DNA from: a virus | IMG/VR virus record: IMGVR_UViG_3300042922_000911 | Span: 1 to 64,000 of that record | DNA length: 64,000 nucleotides | Reading direction: 5' to 3' (one strand) | Shown here: piece by piece, positions 33,244 to 43,527 of the stretch | Layout of the letters: every line of letters begins with the position of its first letter | Numbering within the stretch: the first letter of the stretch is position 1 | Program-made: the position numbers and the translations under genes | Notes under the pieces: model-generated | What the model was told of the DNA's origin: nothing | The model's database searches: none | Seen by the model: the letters and a program-made list of their open reading frames with translations, nothing else

Positions 33244-35448
33244 ATGCCCTACGATCCCGATCAGTCCTACGTCATTCCCAAGTTCGCCTATCAGGCCCCG
33301 GTGGCGGCCGACGTGGGCGACCCTGACGGCGGGGCGTCGGCCAATCTGGCCGACTTGCTCGGCGTGCTGCGGTTCTTCCGGGGCTCTTTCACCGACCAGG
33401 CCGACCGCGACGCGCTGACGGGCCTCGCCGACGGCCACTTCGTCATTCTCAAGACCGACGAGAACAAGCCGCGCATCGACGTGTGGCACACGGGCGCGTG
33501 GCGCGCGGCCACCACGACGCAAACGAGCGTCACCGGCCGGCTGGTGCCCCTGACGGAGAGCCCGCCGGGCTCGGGCCGCTACCCGCTGCCCTACTCGGGC
33601 GAGCATGAGCAGCTCTTCATCGAAACGATCCCGCAGCACGAAGGCGCAGAGCGCGACTACACCGTTGATGATTCCGACACGCCCATCTGCGCCGTGTTCA
33701 ATTCGGGCAAGGGGCCGAAGGTGGGTCAGGTCGTCTACGGCACCAGCGCGATCCTCGGCCTGACCGGCACCGACGCGGCGACCCTCGGCGGCTATGTGCC
33801 CTCGACGGCCGTCACGCCGAATGCGGTCGTGGTCCGCGGCCCCGACGGCTCGATCGCGGGCGTCGCCGGCTCCAACGCCGAAACGCTCGACGGCCACGCG
33901 ACGGCCGTCAGCCCGAGCCACACCCCCGACACGATCCCGGTTCACGACGGCGACGGCAACCTCGACGCCACCACCCTGACCGGCTTGCTCCCCTCGACGG
34001 CCGTTGCGGCCTCGGTCGTCGTGGTCAGGAACCCCGACGGCACCATTACAGGCATCGTGTCGGGAGGCGGCGGCAACGCCGACACCCTCGACGGCTACAA
34101 CAGCGCGGTTTCCCCGGCGCACACCCCCAACACGATCCCCGTCCATGACGCATCCGGCGGCCTGGACGCGACCACGCTCGGCGGCGCAGCCCCGGCGACG
34201 GCCTCGACCCCCAACACGATCGTCAAGCGCCTGGGCGACGGCTCGATCACCGGCGTCAGCTCCAACGCCGACACCCTCGACGGCTACAACACGCTCGTCA
34301 GCCCCGCGCACGCGGCGAACCGCATCCCCGTCCACGACGCGAGCGGCGGGCTCGACGCGACGACCCTCGCGGGCGCGGTGGCCTCGAGCGCCGTCACCGC
34401 GAACGCCATCGTCAAGCGCGACGGCAGCGGGGCGATCGCGGGCGCGGGCAGCAACGCCGACACCCTCGACGGGTACGACACGCTGGTTTCGCCCTCCCAT
34501 GCGGCCTTCAAGATTCCGGTTCACGACGCATCCGGCGGCCTGGACGCCACCACCCTGAACGGCGTGACCGCGACGACCTCGGCAACCGCCGGGGCGATCG
34601 TCAAGCGCAACCCAGACGGCACCATCACGGGCGTTTCGACCAACGCCGACACCCTCGACGGCTACACGACCGCCGTTTCCCCGGCTCACACCGCAAACAC
34701 CATCCCGGTTCACTCGGCTTCCGGCGGGCTCGACGCCACCACCCTCGGCGGCGCGGCCCCGGCCACCACCGCGACGGCCTCGACGATCGTCAAGCGCAAC
34801 GGCGACGGCACCATTACGGGCGTCAGCTCCAACGCCGACACCCTCGACGGCTACAACACGGCCGTCAGCCCGGCTCATACCGCAAACACCATCCCCGTCC
34901 ATGACGCCTCGGGCGGGCTCGACGCTACCACCCTCGGCGGGGCCGCGCCCTCGACGGCCGCCACGGCGAACGCCATCGTCAAGCGCAACGCCGACGGCTC
35001 GATCACGGGCGTCACGGCCTCGGGCAAGTGTGAGCTGCACGTCTTCGCCTACAACGCCAGCACGCAGAGCATCACCGGCAACAATTCCAGCCAAACCAAG
35101 CTCAATTTCGGCACCGAAACGACGGACACCTACAACCAGTTCGCCTCGGGCACGTTCACGGCACTCAGCGCGGGCGAGTACATCGTCGAGGTCGCCGTGC
35201 GCCCGGTGCGCGGCACGTCGGGCTCCAATAACCATTGCCTGATGCTCTACAAGAACGGCGCGGAGTTCATGAGCCACGGCTGGTATGCGGCTTCGGCTGA
35301 CATTGAATACTACGTCGCGCATACCGTCACGTTCCCGGTCACGCTCGCGGCCGGCGACACGGTGGAGCTGTACCAGCGCGTCACCAACACCGTCACGAAC
35401 CAGTCGGGCAACAACAAGCAGTACGTCAAAATCTACAATGCGGTCTAG
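33244..35448 (+). CDS. Repeat-built tail fibre protein (paralogue 1)
   Basis: 734 residues. A 190-residue head (shared with the next gene: VGDPDGGASANLADLLGVLR, VERDYTVD-like) leads into about six copies of a 63-residue unit with the core TLDGYNTAVSPAHT, IPVHDASGGLDATTLGGAAP, IVKRNPDGTITGVSS. The C-terminal about 140 residues form a beta sandwich tip (KCELHVFAYNASTQS...TVELYQRVTN). Units are similar in DNA too, so copy number could change by recombination. Such strings form long trimeric fibre shafts. The tip differs fully from that of the paralogue, as expected for receptor-binding parts. Confidence 0.75.
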   Translation: MPYDPDQSYVIPKFAYQAPVAADVGDPDGGASANLADLLGVLRFFRGSFTDQADRDALTGLADGHFVILKTDENKPRIDVWHTGAWRAATTTQTSVTGRLVPLTESPPGSGRYPLPYSGEHEQLFIETIPQHEGAERDYTVDDSDTPICAVFNSGKGPKVGQVVYGTSAILGLTGTDAATLGGYVPSTAVTPNAVVVRGPDGSIAGVAGSNAETLDGHATAVSPSHTPDTIPVHDGDGNLDATTLTGLLPSTAVAASVVVVRNPDGTITGIVSGGGGNADTLDGYNSAVSPAHTPNTIPVHDASGGLDATTLGGAAPATASTPNTIVKRLGDGSITGVSSNADTLDGYNTLVSPAHAANRIPVHDASGGLDATTLAGAVASSAVTANAIVKRDGSGAIAGAGSNADTLDGYDTLVSPSHAAFKIPVHDASGGLDATTLNGVTATTSATAGAIVKRNPDGTITGVSTNADTLDGYTTAVSPAHTANTIPVHSASGGLDATTLGGAAPATTATASTIVKRNGDGTITGVSSNADTLDGYNTAVSPAHTANTIPVHDASGGLDATTLGGAAPSTAATANAIVKRNADGSITGVTASGKCELHVFAYNASTQSITGNNSSQTKLNFGTETTDTYNQFASGTFTALSAGEYIVEVAVRPVRGTSGSNNHCLMLYKNGAEFMSHGWYAASADIEYYVAHTVTFPVTLAAGDTVELYQRVTNTVTNQSGNNKQYVKIYNAV

Positions 35449-35457
35449 GAGGCGATC

Positions 35458-37716
35458 ATGGCCTACAATCCCGAATCCCCCTTCGCCGTCCCCGGCTTCG
35501 CGCTCGAGCCCCTGTTGCTCGAGGACGTGGGCGACCCCGCTGCGGGGCCGTCGGCCAACCTGAAACAGGCCTTCGACGTGTTGCGCCGGTTCAGGGGCTA
35601 CCAGACGACGAACGCGGCCAGGAACGCCCTCGCTGACCCACAGCCCGGCGACTTCGTGCTGATGCTCGCAAGCGGTGCGCGGCTGCGCGTGGACGTGTAT
35701 TACACAGGAAACGGCTGGACCCCTTGGGGCGACACCCCGGCCGGGGCGCACACGCGCCTGACGCCGCTCGTCGAGAACCCCACAGGCAGCGGCCGGTACG
35801 ATCTCTTCGGCTCGGGGTTGCATGAGCGCGTCTTCGTCGAGCGCATCCCCCAATTTGAAGGCGTCGAGCGGGATTACACCGTGGATACGGCCACGACCCC
35901 ATGGCAAGTCGTCTTCAACGAGGGTAAGAAGCCGCTCGAGGGGCGCACGGTCTTCGGGGCCGTGGCGCAACCGGACCTCACCAGCACGAACGCCGACACG
36001 CTTTTGGGCGCGCTCCCCGACAAGGGGCAGCTCGGCGGGGGCGTGGTCGTGCGCCAGGCCAACGGGACGATCGAGGGCGTCGGCGGCTCCAACGCCAACA
36101 GCCTCGACGGCTACGATTCGCTCGTTTCCCCTGGTCACGCCCCCAACAAGATCCCCGTTCACGACGACGACGGCAACCTCGACGCCACCACCCTCGGCGG
36201 CTTCGCGCCCTCGGGCGGCAACGTCGGCTCGCGGGTCGTGGTGCGCGGGGCCGACGGCTCGATCGCGGGCTACGGCGGCACCGGCGGCGTCAACGGCGAC
36301 ACCCTCGACGGCTTCGACACCGTGGTAAGCCCGAGCCACGCGGCCGACAAGGTGCCGGTTCACGACGAGCTCGGCGGCCTGGACGCCACCACGCTCGAGG
36401 GCGCTGCGGCCTCGACCGCGGCAACCGCCGACGCGATCGCCAAGCGCGACGGCAGCGGGGCGATCGCCGGGGCATCGAGCGACAAAGACACCGTGGACGG
36501 CTACACGACGGCCGTCAGCCCCACGCACACGGCCGACACCATCCCCGTTCACGATGCCGACGGCAACCTCGACGCCACCACCCTCGGCGGCGCGGCCCCC
36601 GACACGGCCGCGATCGCCGGGGCGATCGTCAAGCGCAACCCAGACGGCACGATCACGGGCCTGTCGAGCGACAAGGACACCGTAGACGGCTACACGACGG
36701 CCGTCAGCCCCACGCACACGGCAAGCACCATCCCGGTTCACTCGGCGACCGGCGGCCTGGACGCCACGACCCTCGGCGGGGCCGCGCCCTCGGCGGTCGT
36801 CGCCGGCAACACGATCGTCAAGCGCGACGGGTCGGGCGGAATCGCTGGCGTGAGCAGCGACGCGGCGACCCTCGACACCTTCGACACCGTGGTTTCGCCC
36901 ACGCACACGGCGAGCCGCATCCCGGTTCACGACGCCGACGGCAACCTCGACGCCACAACCCTCGGCGGGGCCGCGCCGGCCACGGCCGCCACGGCGAACG
37001 CCATCGTCAAGCGCAACGCCGACGGCACCATCACCGGGGCGGTTCTGACGACCGTGGACGGCTACAACACGGTCGTTTCCCCGACCCACACCGCCAACAA
37101 GATCCCGGTTCACTCGGCTGCCGGTGCGCTCGACGCCACCACCCTCATGGGGGCGCTCCCCGCCACCAGCGGCCCCGACACGATCCTCAAGCGCAAGGCC
37201 GACGGCACGATCGAGGGCATCACGGCGAGCCCCGGCAAGCTGGAATTGGTCTATTACGGCTACATGGCGGCCGACAAGCAGATCGCGGCGTCGGGAACCA
37301 CGGGCTTCCTGTGTAACACCGAGGTCGTCGATACCCTCGGCCTCACCTGGACGACCAGCGGCGGCAAATACTACTTCACGATGCCATCGGGCAGCACGGG
37401 CGAATACCTCGTCGTCTTTGGGCACGCCATGAACGCCATGAGCTCGGGCGTGATCACCATCGGCATGGGCTTTACGGAGTTTGACACCGGCATGGGCGAC
37501 TACGACCCGGCGAACGATCGCGTCATCGGCCATTACAGCTCCAGCCGCGCCGACGCCTGGACATTGAGGTTCATTCAATGCCACCGGGTAAAGCTGACGG
37601 CGGGCGAGCGGTGGGGCGTGTTCAACGCCAATATCACCGGCATCACGCGCGGCATCAGCGTCAAGTGGCTCGCCGGGCAAAACAACACCTTCATTCGCAT
37701 TTACCGAATCCTGTAA
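35458..37716 (+). CDS. Repeat-built tail fibre protein (paralogue 2)
   Basis: 752 residues, nine bases after paralogue 1. Same head type (VGDPAAGPSANLKQAFDVLRRFRG) and about six similar 63-residue units, but with SSDKDTVDGYTTAVSPTHT variants and a different beta-rich tip (KLELVYYGYMAADKQIAAS...FNANITGITRGIS). A tandem duplication followed by tip exchange explains the pair. It contains a repeat copy in an unusual frame at 35699 (YTGN) and a minus-orientation copy at 37306 (FLCN). Confidence 0.75.
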   Translation: MAYNPESPFAVPGFALEPLLLEDVGDPAAGPSANLKQAFDVLRRFRGYQTTNAARNALADPQPGDFVLMLASGARLRVDVYYTGNGWTPWGDTPAGAHTRLTPLVENPTGSGRYDLFGSGLHERVFVERIPQFEGVERDYTVDTATTPWQVVFNEGKKPLEGRTVFGAVAQPDLTSTNADTLLGALPDKGQLGGGVVVRQANGTIEGVGGSNANSLDGYDSLVSPGHAPNKIPVHDDDGNLDATTLGGFAPSGGNVGSRVVVRGADGSIAGYGGTGGVNGDTLDGFDTVVSPSHAADKVPVHDELGGLDATTLEGAAASTAATADAIAKRDGSGAIAGASSDKDTVDGYTTAVSPTHTADTIPVHDADGNLDATTLGGAAPDTAAIAGAIVKRNPDGTITGLSSDKDTVDGYTTAVSPTHTASTIPVHSATGGLDATTLGGAAPSAVVAGNTIVKRDGSGGIAGVSSDAATLDTFDTVVSPTHTASRIPVHDADGNLDATTLGGAAPATAATANAIVKRNADGTITGAVLTTVDGYNTVVSPTHTANKIPVHSAAGALDATTLMGALPATSGPDTILKRKADGTIEGITASPGKLELVYYGYMAADKQIAASGTTGFLCNTEVVDTLGLTWTTSGGKYYFTMPSGSTGEYLVVFGHAMNAMSSGVITIGMGFTEFDTGMGDYDPANDRVIGHYSSSRADAWTLRFIQCHRVKLTAGERWGVFNANITGITRGISVKWLAGQNNTFIRIYRIL

Positions 37717-37756
37717 GGCGGCAGAAAGCCACGTTGGGCAATAGCCCTTCGGGTGC

Positions 37757-37797
37757 TGGCAGAAACGGGCGGTTGAGCGGCCTCAGAATGCTACGAT
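37757..37797 (+). promoter_or_regulatory. Shared-family promoter before a fibre gene
   Basis: TGGCAGAAA at 37757, then 35 bases to TGC plus TACGAT (37792-37797). ATG 37824 follows with ribosome site AAGGAAGG. Short hairpins (GGGC-AATA-GCCC) precede it. Confidence 0.7.
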
Positions 37798-37823
37798 CGC
37801 CCCCATAGCAAGGAAGGGACACC

Positions 37824-39086
37824 ATGGCGAACGAGCATCCCGCAAGCACCATGCCCACTACCTTCGCGACTGACGCGGAAGTAGCAGCGGCCATCACCGC
37901 GCACAACAACGCCTTTCACGCGCAGGACATTCCGCAGCGCCCCCGCCGTCGCAACAGCGTCGAGGCGGGGCGCGTCAGCGCGGCCGATGGCCTGCCCAAC
38001 TTCATCGAGGCGGGCGCGGGCCTGAAAGCGACCCTGCGCGGTGCCGCCGTGCCGGCGGTCTTCAACTTCGCGGCGGGCTACGACCAGGGGCGACCCGTCG
38101 ATAACCGCGTGACGATCGACGAGGACCTGTCGAACCTGTGGACGCTCACGGCGAACGCGACGAATTACCTGTTCCTCGAGCGGCAGAGCGACAACACGCT
38201 CGTCCCCTTGGCCTACACCGTCAGGCCCTCAGACGGCATGACGCTCCCCGCCACGGCGGCGCTCAACCAGCACCACTACGTCATTCCCGAGGGGCGCATG
38301 TACGTCTGCACGCAGGCCTCGACCGGCGGCGGCAGCTCGAAAGTCAACGCGGCCACCACGGCGAACGCCCAATCGGGCGGCGCGCAGGGCGGCTACCCGG
38401 CGTCGAACGCCTACGACACCAACGGCGCGAGCGGCTGGCGCTCGTCGCAGCTCGGGACCATGGTCTTCGATCGCGCCTGGATCGGTCAGGTCTTCGCCAC
38501 GCGCAAGCGCATCACCGAGGTAGAAATTACACAGGAAACAGCCTCCAACAACCGCATTACGAGCTGCAAGGTCGAGGTGAGCGACAACAACTGGGCCACG
38601 GCCACCACGCTCGGGACGTTCCCCCTGGTCGGCGGCTACAACAAGATCACCATCCCCTCGCCGAGCCTGGGCCAGTCCATTCGCGTGAAAGCGAACGCCA
38701 GTACGGGTTCTTCGACGCCCTGGATCGTCTTCACGGTCAAGTTCAACGAGGACGTGCCGATCGTCGGCAACCCGCCGGTCTTCGCGACCAAGGAGCGCGT
38801 CTGCGTGGGCGAGGCCGTCACCGGCGCGACCTCAGTCACCGGAACGACGGGCTACGCCCTCAACGGCGAGTACGCGACCGGCCGGCGCGCGCTCAGCCCC
38901 GGCGTCTTGAACACCATCAAGCACGCCCTCGGCACGACCAGCGCGCACCTGACCCTGCGCGGGGCCACGGCTGCCGGCGGCGCGCTCGGGCCGATCACCT
39001 ACACCAGCATGGACCACCTGACGCTCAACCTCACGCCTGACGGCTCGGTCGTCGAGGGCGAGGCGATCGTCACGCGCGGCTATTAG
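37824..39086 (+). CDS. Fibre protein with discoidin (F5/8 type C)-like domain
   Basis: 420 residues. About residues 165-315 match the coagulation factor 5/8 C-type sandwich: an N-terminal loop with YPASNAYDTNGASGWRSS, then WIGQVFATRKRITEVEIT, KVEVSDNNWATATTLG and a C-terminal PWIVFTVKF strand. Such domains bind glycans. The rest is beta-rich structural sequence. It has its own promoter of the shared family. A repeat copy at 38526 is read ITQE inside the discoidin domain. Confidence 0.65.
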   Translation: MANEHPASTMPTTFATDAEVAAAITAHNNAFHAQDIPQRPRRRNSVEAGRVSAADGLPNFIEAGAGLKATLRGAAVPAVFNFAAGYDQGRPVDNRVTIDEDLSNLWTLTANATNYLFLERQSDNTLVPLAYTVRPSDGMTLPATAALNQHHYVIPEGRMYVCTQASTGGGSSKVNAATTANAQSGGAQGGYPASNAYDTNGASGWRSSQLGTMVFDRAWIGQVFATRKRITEVEITQETASNNRITSCKVEVSDNNWATATTLGTFPLVGGYNKITIPSPSLGQSIRVKANASTGSSTPWIVFTVKFNEDVPIVGNPPVFATKERVCVGEAVTGATSVTGTTGYALNGEYATGRRALSPGVLNTIKHALGTTSAHLTLRGATAAGGALGPITYTSMDHLTLNLTPDGSVVEGEAIVTRGY

Positions 39087-39100
39087 AAGGAGCGACGACG

Positions 39101-39616
39101 ATGCCGAATGGATTGCTGCCCCTCGCGGGCAAGAAGGCGCTCGCGTACCACGCGGGCCAGAACGTCACGCACGCGGCGATCGGCCGCGGCGATTGGGCCG
39201 ACAAGCAGAACCCGCCGATGGAAGACTTCAACGGCGACGCGCTCAAAGACGAGATCGGCCGCATCACCATTTCGGAAGTCGCTTACTTGATGGCTGACGC
39301 CGAGGGCACGATTCAGTTCTCGGGCGATTCCAGCCACTACCGCTTCGCCACCGAGGCCGAGATCGACGACGCGGCGCTTGAAGAGCTCGCGCCGTCGAAT
39401 CAGGTCGTCTTCAAGTTCATCATCCCCGAGAACGTGGCGGTCGGCGAGCTCGTCTGCGAAATCGCGCTCATTTACCAGGGCACCACGACCACGGCCGGAT
39501 TCGCCACTGGCGGCCAAGTCACCGACCCCGGCCATGTGTTCTACGTCGTCAACATTCCCGGCAACCCCATCGAGCCCGACAAAGAGCTCGAGCGGTGGGT
39601 TCGCGTGATCATGTAA
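39101..39616 (+). CDS. Hypothetical virion-associated protein
   Basis: 171 residues with ribosome site AAGGAG. Pattern LPLAGKKALAYHAGQNVTHAAI followed by an acidic alpha/beta domain; similar to short proteins beside fibres in large myoviruses. No function assignable. Confidence 0.55.
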   Translation: MPNGLLPLAGKKALAYHAGQNVTHAAIGRGDWADKQNPPMEDFNGDALKDEIGRITISEVAYLMADAEGTIQFSGDSSHYRFATEAEIDDAALEELAPSNQVVFKFIIPENVAVGELVCEIALIYQGTTTTAGFATGGQVTDPGHVFYVVNIPGNPIEPDKELERWVRVIM

Positions 39617-39629
39617 GGAGGCCCCGAGA

Positions 39630-42600
39630 ATGACCCGCATTATCAACGACCAGCCGGAAAACGAGCTGAACGAGCTTGAAGTCGCCTTCTCGGGCGATCG
39701 CGACCTCGGGGACTACGAGCTGCGCCGCATTCAGCACAACACCGACCAGAAAATCCGCCGGCTCGGCGATTCGATCTACCCCGAAGGCTTCATCACGCAG
39801 GGGCTCGAGGGCACGGTGCAGCTCGTAACGAACGTGCTGACCCGTTCTGACAACTTCACCCATGCCGACTGGACGAAGGCCAACGGCGCGACCGTCGCGG
39901 CCAACGTCGCGGCCGACCGCGCGGGCGAGCAGAAAATGTCGCGCCTGAACATGGCGGCGAGTGGCGACCCGTACCTCGAGTACGTCGTGAGCGCCGATCC
40001 TGCCACCGGCCGGATCGTCTTCCACCTGGACGCCAAGCTCGAAACGACCCCGCTGCTCAAGCTCTCGTTCTGGGATGGCGTCGAGGAAACCAGCGTCACC
40101 AGCTTCACCCTGACGAGCGAGATCACCCGCTACACGATCGCCAACGACGACGCCTGGACCGAGGACACCGACACGCTGACCGTGCGCGTGCGCGGCACCC
40201 TCGGCGGCACGGTCATTCTCGGCCGCGCCCAGGTCGAAGAGATCGAGGCCGGTCAGCCCCTCGTCGGCCATACCTACGTGCCGACGGCCGGCGCACCCGC
40301 ATCTGCCGAGGGCAACGTCGTCAGCTTCGCCGCGGGCGCGGCCTTCGCGGGTGCCCTGCCCCGACTGGTCGCGGCCCAGACCCTCACCTATGACCCGCTC
40401 AAGCTGACGGGCTCGGATACGGTGTACCTCGAGCTGGCCCAACTCTACATCGACGCCGAAGAGCATCGGCCCGACCTCGACCACCCGATCACCGGCTTCC
40501 CCGGCAACGATTCGGTGCGCGAATCGACGCAGCTCGTCACGACCGACACCACCAACCCGACGGTTCCCGTCGATCCGGTGGCTGAAAACCCGCAGTACCG
40601 CAGCAAGCTCGCGGTTCCCGTGTACCAGTTCAACCGCGACACGAACACGCTGACGCCTGTCGTGCTGCGGAACAACCTCGACATTTCCAAGATGAACGGC
40701 CTGCTCAACGGCCGGCGCATCGAAACGCAGACCGTGCCCGAAGACGCGCTCGACACGATCGCGACCGAGGGCCAGTACGGCTTGCTCGCGGCCCAGGCGC
40801 GGCGCATGTTCAACGCCACGGGCAATTACGTCAACTTCCGAAACAAGGGCGAGCGGCCGATCGTGCAGGACACGACCGACACCGAGGCCGTCACCCTCAA
40901 GATCAACCCGCTCGACGGCTACGCCTCGGGCCGCAGCTACTACCTGGAAGAGCCCATCTTCAAGACGCTCTCGCTCGAGGCCACCACCGAAGCGCGCGTG
41001 AACGAGGGCCATTCGTACCTGACGGCCACCGTGCCGCGCACCTACACCCTTTCCAAGTTCCCCGTCACCGACATTGACAGCCTTTCGGGCATCGTCGAGG
41101 TCGTCGATGCCGACGTGGTGAAGTCGGCCCTGCTGAACCCGCTCGATCCGATCTACACCGGCGGCGAAGAGCGGCCCATCTACCAGATCATCGAGGTCAA
41201 GCAGACCGTCGGCGAAACGACCACCGTGTTCGTCGCCGGCACCGACTACGTGCAGAACGGCGACTTCGTGGACTGGACGCCAGCGAGCGGCACGGCCGAG
41301 CCGGAAGCGGGCAGCACCTACAAGGTGACGTACCGCTACACGCGCACGTTCGGGGCTGACGAGTACAGCTTCAACGCGACCAGCGTCACGTTCCTCGGCG
41401 ACGGCACCGACCTCGCGCCGCTGCCGGTCAACAACACGCCCTTCCAGGTCGATTACCATTACGGGCTCTCGCGCCGCGATCTGATCTACTTGTCCAACCG
41501 CGGCACGGCCTCGGGCGGCTCTATTGGCGTGGTGACGGGCATCCCCCACTATGCCCCGGTCGCCCCGGCCGAGCCTGCGGGCACCATGCCCTTGTGGGAA
41601 GTCCTGGTGCCCTACGACAGCACCGCGATCAAGCTGACCGACCGTTACACGCCCGGTGTCTCGATGGCGGAAATGGTCAAGATGCAAAAACTGCTCTACT
41701 CGGCGCTTTACGACATTGCGACCCTCGCGGCGCACGTCAACTACAAGACCAAGAACACCGGCCTGAAAGAGGTTCAGACCGATCCGTTCATGAACGCTGA
41801 CCTGTTCGACACCAACGCCGCGTGGTTTGGCGAGCCGGGCGAGCTGGCCGCGCGCATCGACCTCGACACCGGCACGCTTCGCATGGCGCGCACGCGGGCC
41901 GAGGCGGTCTTGAACCTCGACACCAGCCGCTCGACGTGCGCGACGCGCGGCGCGTGGGCGGGCCTGCCTTTCGAGGACGTGGCGAAGGCCTCGCAGCTTC
42001 AATACAGCTCCCATGAGAGCGTCAACCCGTTCAGCTCGGTTGTGCTGCCGGTGATCCCGCCCATGATCACGCTCTCGGTCAGCGCCTTCCGCACGACCAA
42101 CAGCGGCCCGCGCGATCTCCAACGCTGGTTCACCTGGGCCGCGGACCGCACGACCCGTACCGAAGTCTTCATCCCCGAGGGTCAGGTCATTTTCGAGAAC
42201 GACGACGAGGGCTTCAACCGCTCGAGGCGCAACGGCCGCGACGTGCTGAGCCTGCGTTTCACCACCCGCGGCACCCGGTTCCTGCCCGGCGAGCTCGTCA
42301 CGATCCGCGTCGATGGCGTGAGCGTCGGCACGACCAACGCCGACGCCAGCGGCAACTTTGAGTTCACCGTCACCCGCGAGGCCGTCAGCCTGAGTGGCAT
42401 CGTGACGGCGACCGGCGAGGTGTCGGGCGTCGCGCGGGCGACCTTCAACATTCCTTTCCGCACGCAGCGCGTCGATCCGCAGGCGCAGACCTTCGTCTTC
42501 GACGTGAACGGCGATTGTACGGGCGTGGACCTGTTCTTCTTCTCCAAGGGCACCACCGAGCCGTGTATCGTCACGATGCGGCCCCTGACGGTCGGCCTGC

Positions 42601-43514
42601 CTTCCGAAGAGGTGCTTGCCATGCGCGTCTTGATGCCGTCTGAGGTCAAGACCGACGGCACCGCGACCCGCATCAACTGGCCCGAGCCGGTGCCGGTCGT
42701 CGGCGGCGAGAGCTACGTCGTGGTCGCGGCCTCCAATGACGACGCCTACCGCGTCTGGATGGCGCAGCTCGGGAAAGCCAACCTCGGCCCCGGCGGCGGC
42801 ATCATCACCAAGAACCCGTATGCCCCCGGCTCGCGCATTGCCTCGGGCGACGGCGTGACGTGGACGCCCTACCAGGACAGCGATCTTCGGTTCAACGCCT
42901 ACCAGGCGAAGTACGAGCCGACGGCAACCGCCTACTTCGACGCTTCCGACTTCTCGGGAAGCGGCGGCGTGACTGGCTTCCAGCTTCACGTTTTCCAGCG
43001 CATCGAAGAGGGCGCGGCCCTCACCTGGCAGTACAGCACCGACGAAGAGGCCACCTGGACGCCGTTCGACCCGGCCGAAGAGGTCAACTTGCCGATCGTG
43101 GCCGACACGCTGATCGTTCGCGCCATCATGACGAGCGATCCGGCCAACCGCTACGCGGGCGTCGGCATCAATCACGAATCGGTCGTCCTCGAAACCTTCA
43201 AGAACGCCACCAAGTCGAGCTATGTGACGCTCGAAAAGACGCTCGAGGAAACCACGACGAGCTGCAAGGGCTACGTGCGCTGCAACAAGCCCGTCAACAC
43301 GACCGTCACGCCCTACATGTCGAACGACGGCGGGGAAACGTGGATCGCGGGCGCGCTGGTGACTTCGCGCGGCATCACGCCGACGGTGACGGAGTACGAG
43401 TACACCTTCACCTTTGGCGGCGGCGACGACAAGCTGCGCGCCCGCCTCGACCTCGAAACGACCACGGCCGTTCGCGTGCCGTGGGTCGATGAGTGGTCGG
43501 CGGTCGTGCTGTAA
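39630..43514 (+). CDS. Very large structural protein, probable fibre/baseplate component (DUF4815-like start)
   Basis: 1294 residues with ribosome site AAGGAGG. The N-terminus (FSGDRDLGDYELRRIQHNTDQKIRRLGDSIYPEGF) resembles DUF4815-type myovirus structural proteins. Multiple beta domains follow, including a sandwich after GEQKMSRLNMAASGDPYLEY (about 90-205) and an Ig-like stretch LRFTTRGTRFLPGELVTIRVDGVSVGTT near 870-925. Long, modular, at the end of the fibre group: most likely a long fibre or peripheral baseplate protein. The DUF call is from memory and moderate. Confidence 0.6.
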   Translation: MTRIINDQPENELNELEVAFSGDRDLGDYELRRIQHNTDQKIRRLGDSIYPEGFITQGLEGTVQLVTNVLTRSDNFTHADWTKANGATVAANVAADRAGEQKMSRLNMAASGDPYLEYVVSADPATGRIVFHLDAKLETTPLLKLSFWDGVEETSVTSFTLTSEITRYTIANDDAWTEDTDTLTVRVRGTLGGTVILGRAQVEEIEAGQPLVGHTYVPTAGAPASAEGNVVSFAAGAAFAGALPRLVAAQTLTYDPLKLTGSDTVYLELAQLYIDAEEHRPDLDHPITGFPGNDSVRESTQLVTTDTTNPTVPVDPVAENPQYRSKLAVPVYQFNRDTNTLTPVVLRNNLDISKMNGLLNGRRIETQTVPEDALDTIATEGQYGLLAAQARRMFNATGNYVNFRNKGERPIVQDTTDTEAVTLKINPLDGYASGRSYYLEEPIFKTLSLEATTEARVNEGHSYLTATVPRTYTLSKFPVTDIDSLSGIVEVVDADVVKSALLNPLDPIYTGGEERPIYQIIEVKQTVGETTTVFVAGTDYVQNGDFVDWTPASGTAEPEAGSTYKVTYRYTRTFGADEYSFNATSVTFLGDGTDLAPLPVNNTPFQVDYHYGLSRRDLIYLSNRGTASGGSIGVVTGIPHYAPVAPAEPAGTMPLWEVLVPYDSTAIKLTDRYTPGVSMAEMVKMQKLLYSALYDIATLAAHVNYKTKNTGLKEVQTDPFMNADLFDTNAAWFGEPGELAARIDLDTGTLRMARTRAEAVLNLDTSRSTCATRGAWAGLPFEDVAKASQLQYSSHESVNPFSSVVLPVIPPMITLSVSAFRTTNSGPRDLQRWFTWAADRTTRTEVFIPEGQVIFENDDEGFNRSRRNGRDVLSLRFTTRGTRFLPGELVTIRVDGVSVGTTNADASGNFEFTVTREAVSLSGIVTATGEVSGVARATFNIPFRTQRVDPQAQTFVFDVNGDCTGVDLFFFSKGTTEPCIVTMRPLTVGLPSEEVLAMRVLMPSEVKTDGTATRINWPEPVPVVGGESYVVVAASNDDAYRVWMAQLGKANLGPGGGIITKNPYAPGSRIASGDGVTWTPYQDSDLRFNAYQAKYEPTATAYFDASDFSGSGGVTGFQLHVFQRIEEGAALTWQYSTDEEATWTPFDPAEEVNLPIVADTLIVRAIMTSDPANRYAGVGINHESVVLETFKNATKSSYVTLEKTLEETTTSCKGYVRCNKPVNTTVTPYMSNDGGETWIAGALVTSRGITPTVTEYEYTFTFGGGDDKLRARLDLETTTAVRVPWVDEWSAVVL

Positions 43515-43527
43515 GGGGGGGCGCGTC

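Noticed and set aside
31939-37680. A very long open frame (over 1900 codons) on the minus strand, antisense to baseplate and fibre genes
   Set aside because: It mirrors GC-rich, repeat-built genes on the plus strand, has low-complexity Val/Gly/Arg/Ala composition and no ribosome site or domain. Similar antisense frames at 13730-16717, 18475-20958, 22407-26204 and 39609-43556 were rejected for the same reason.
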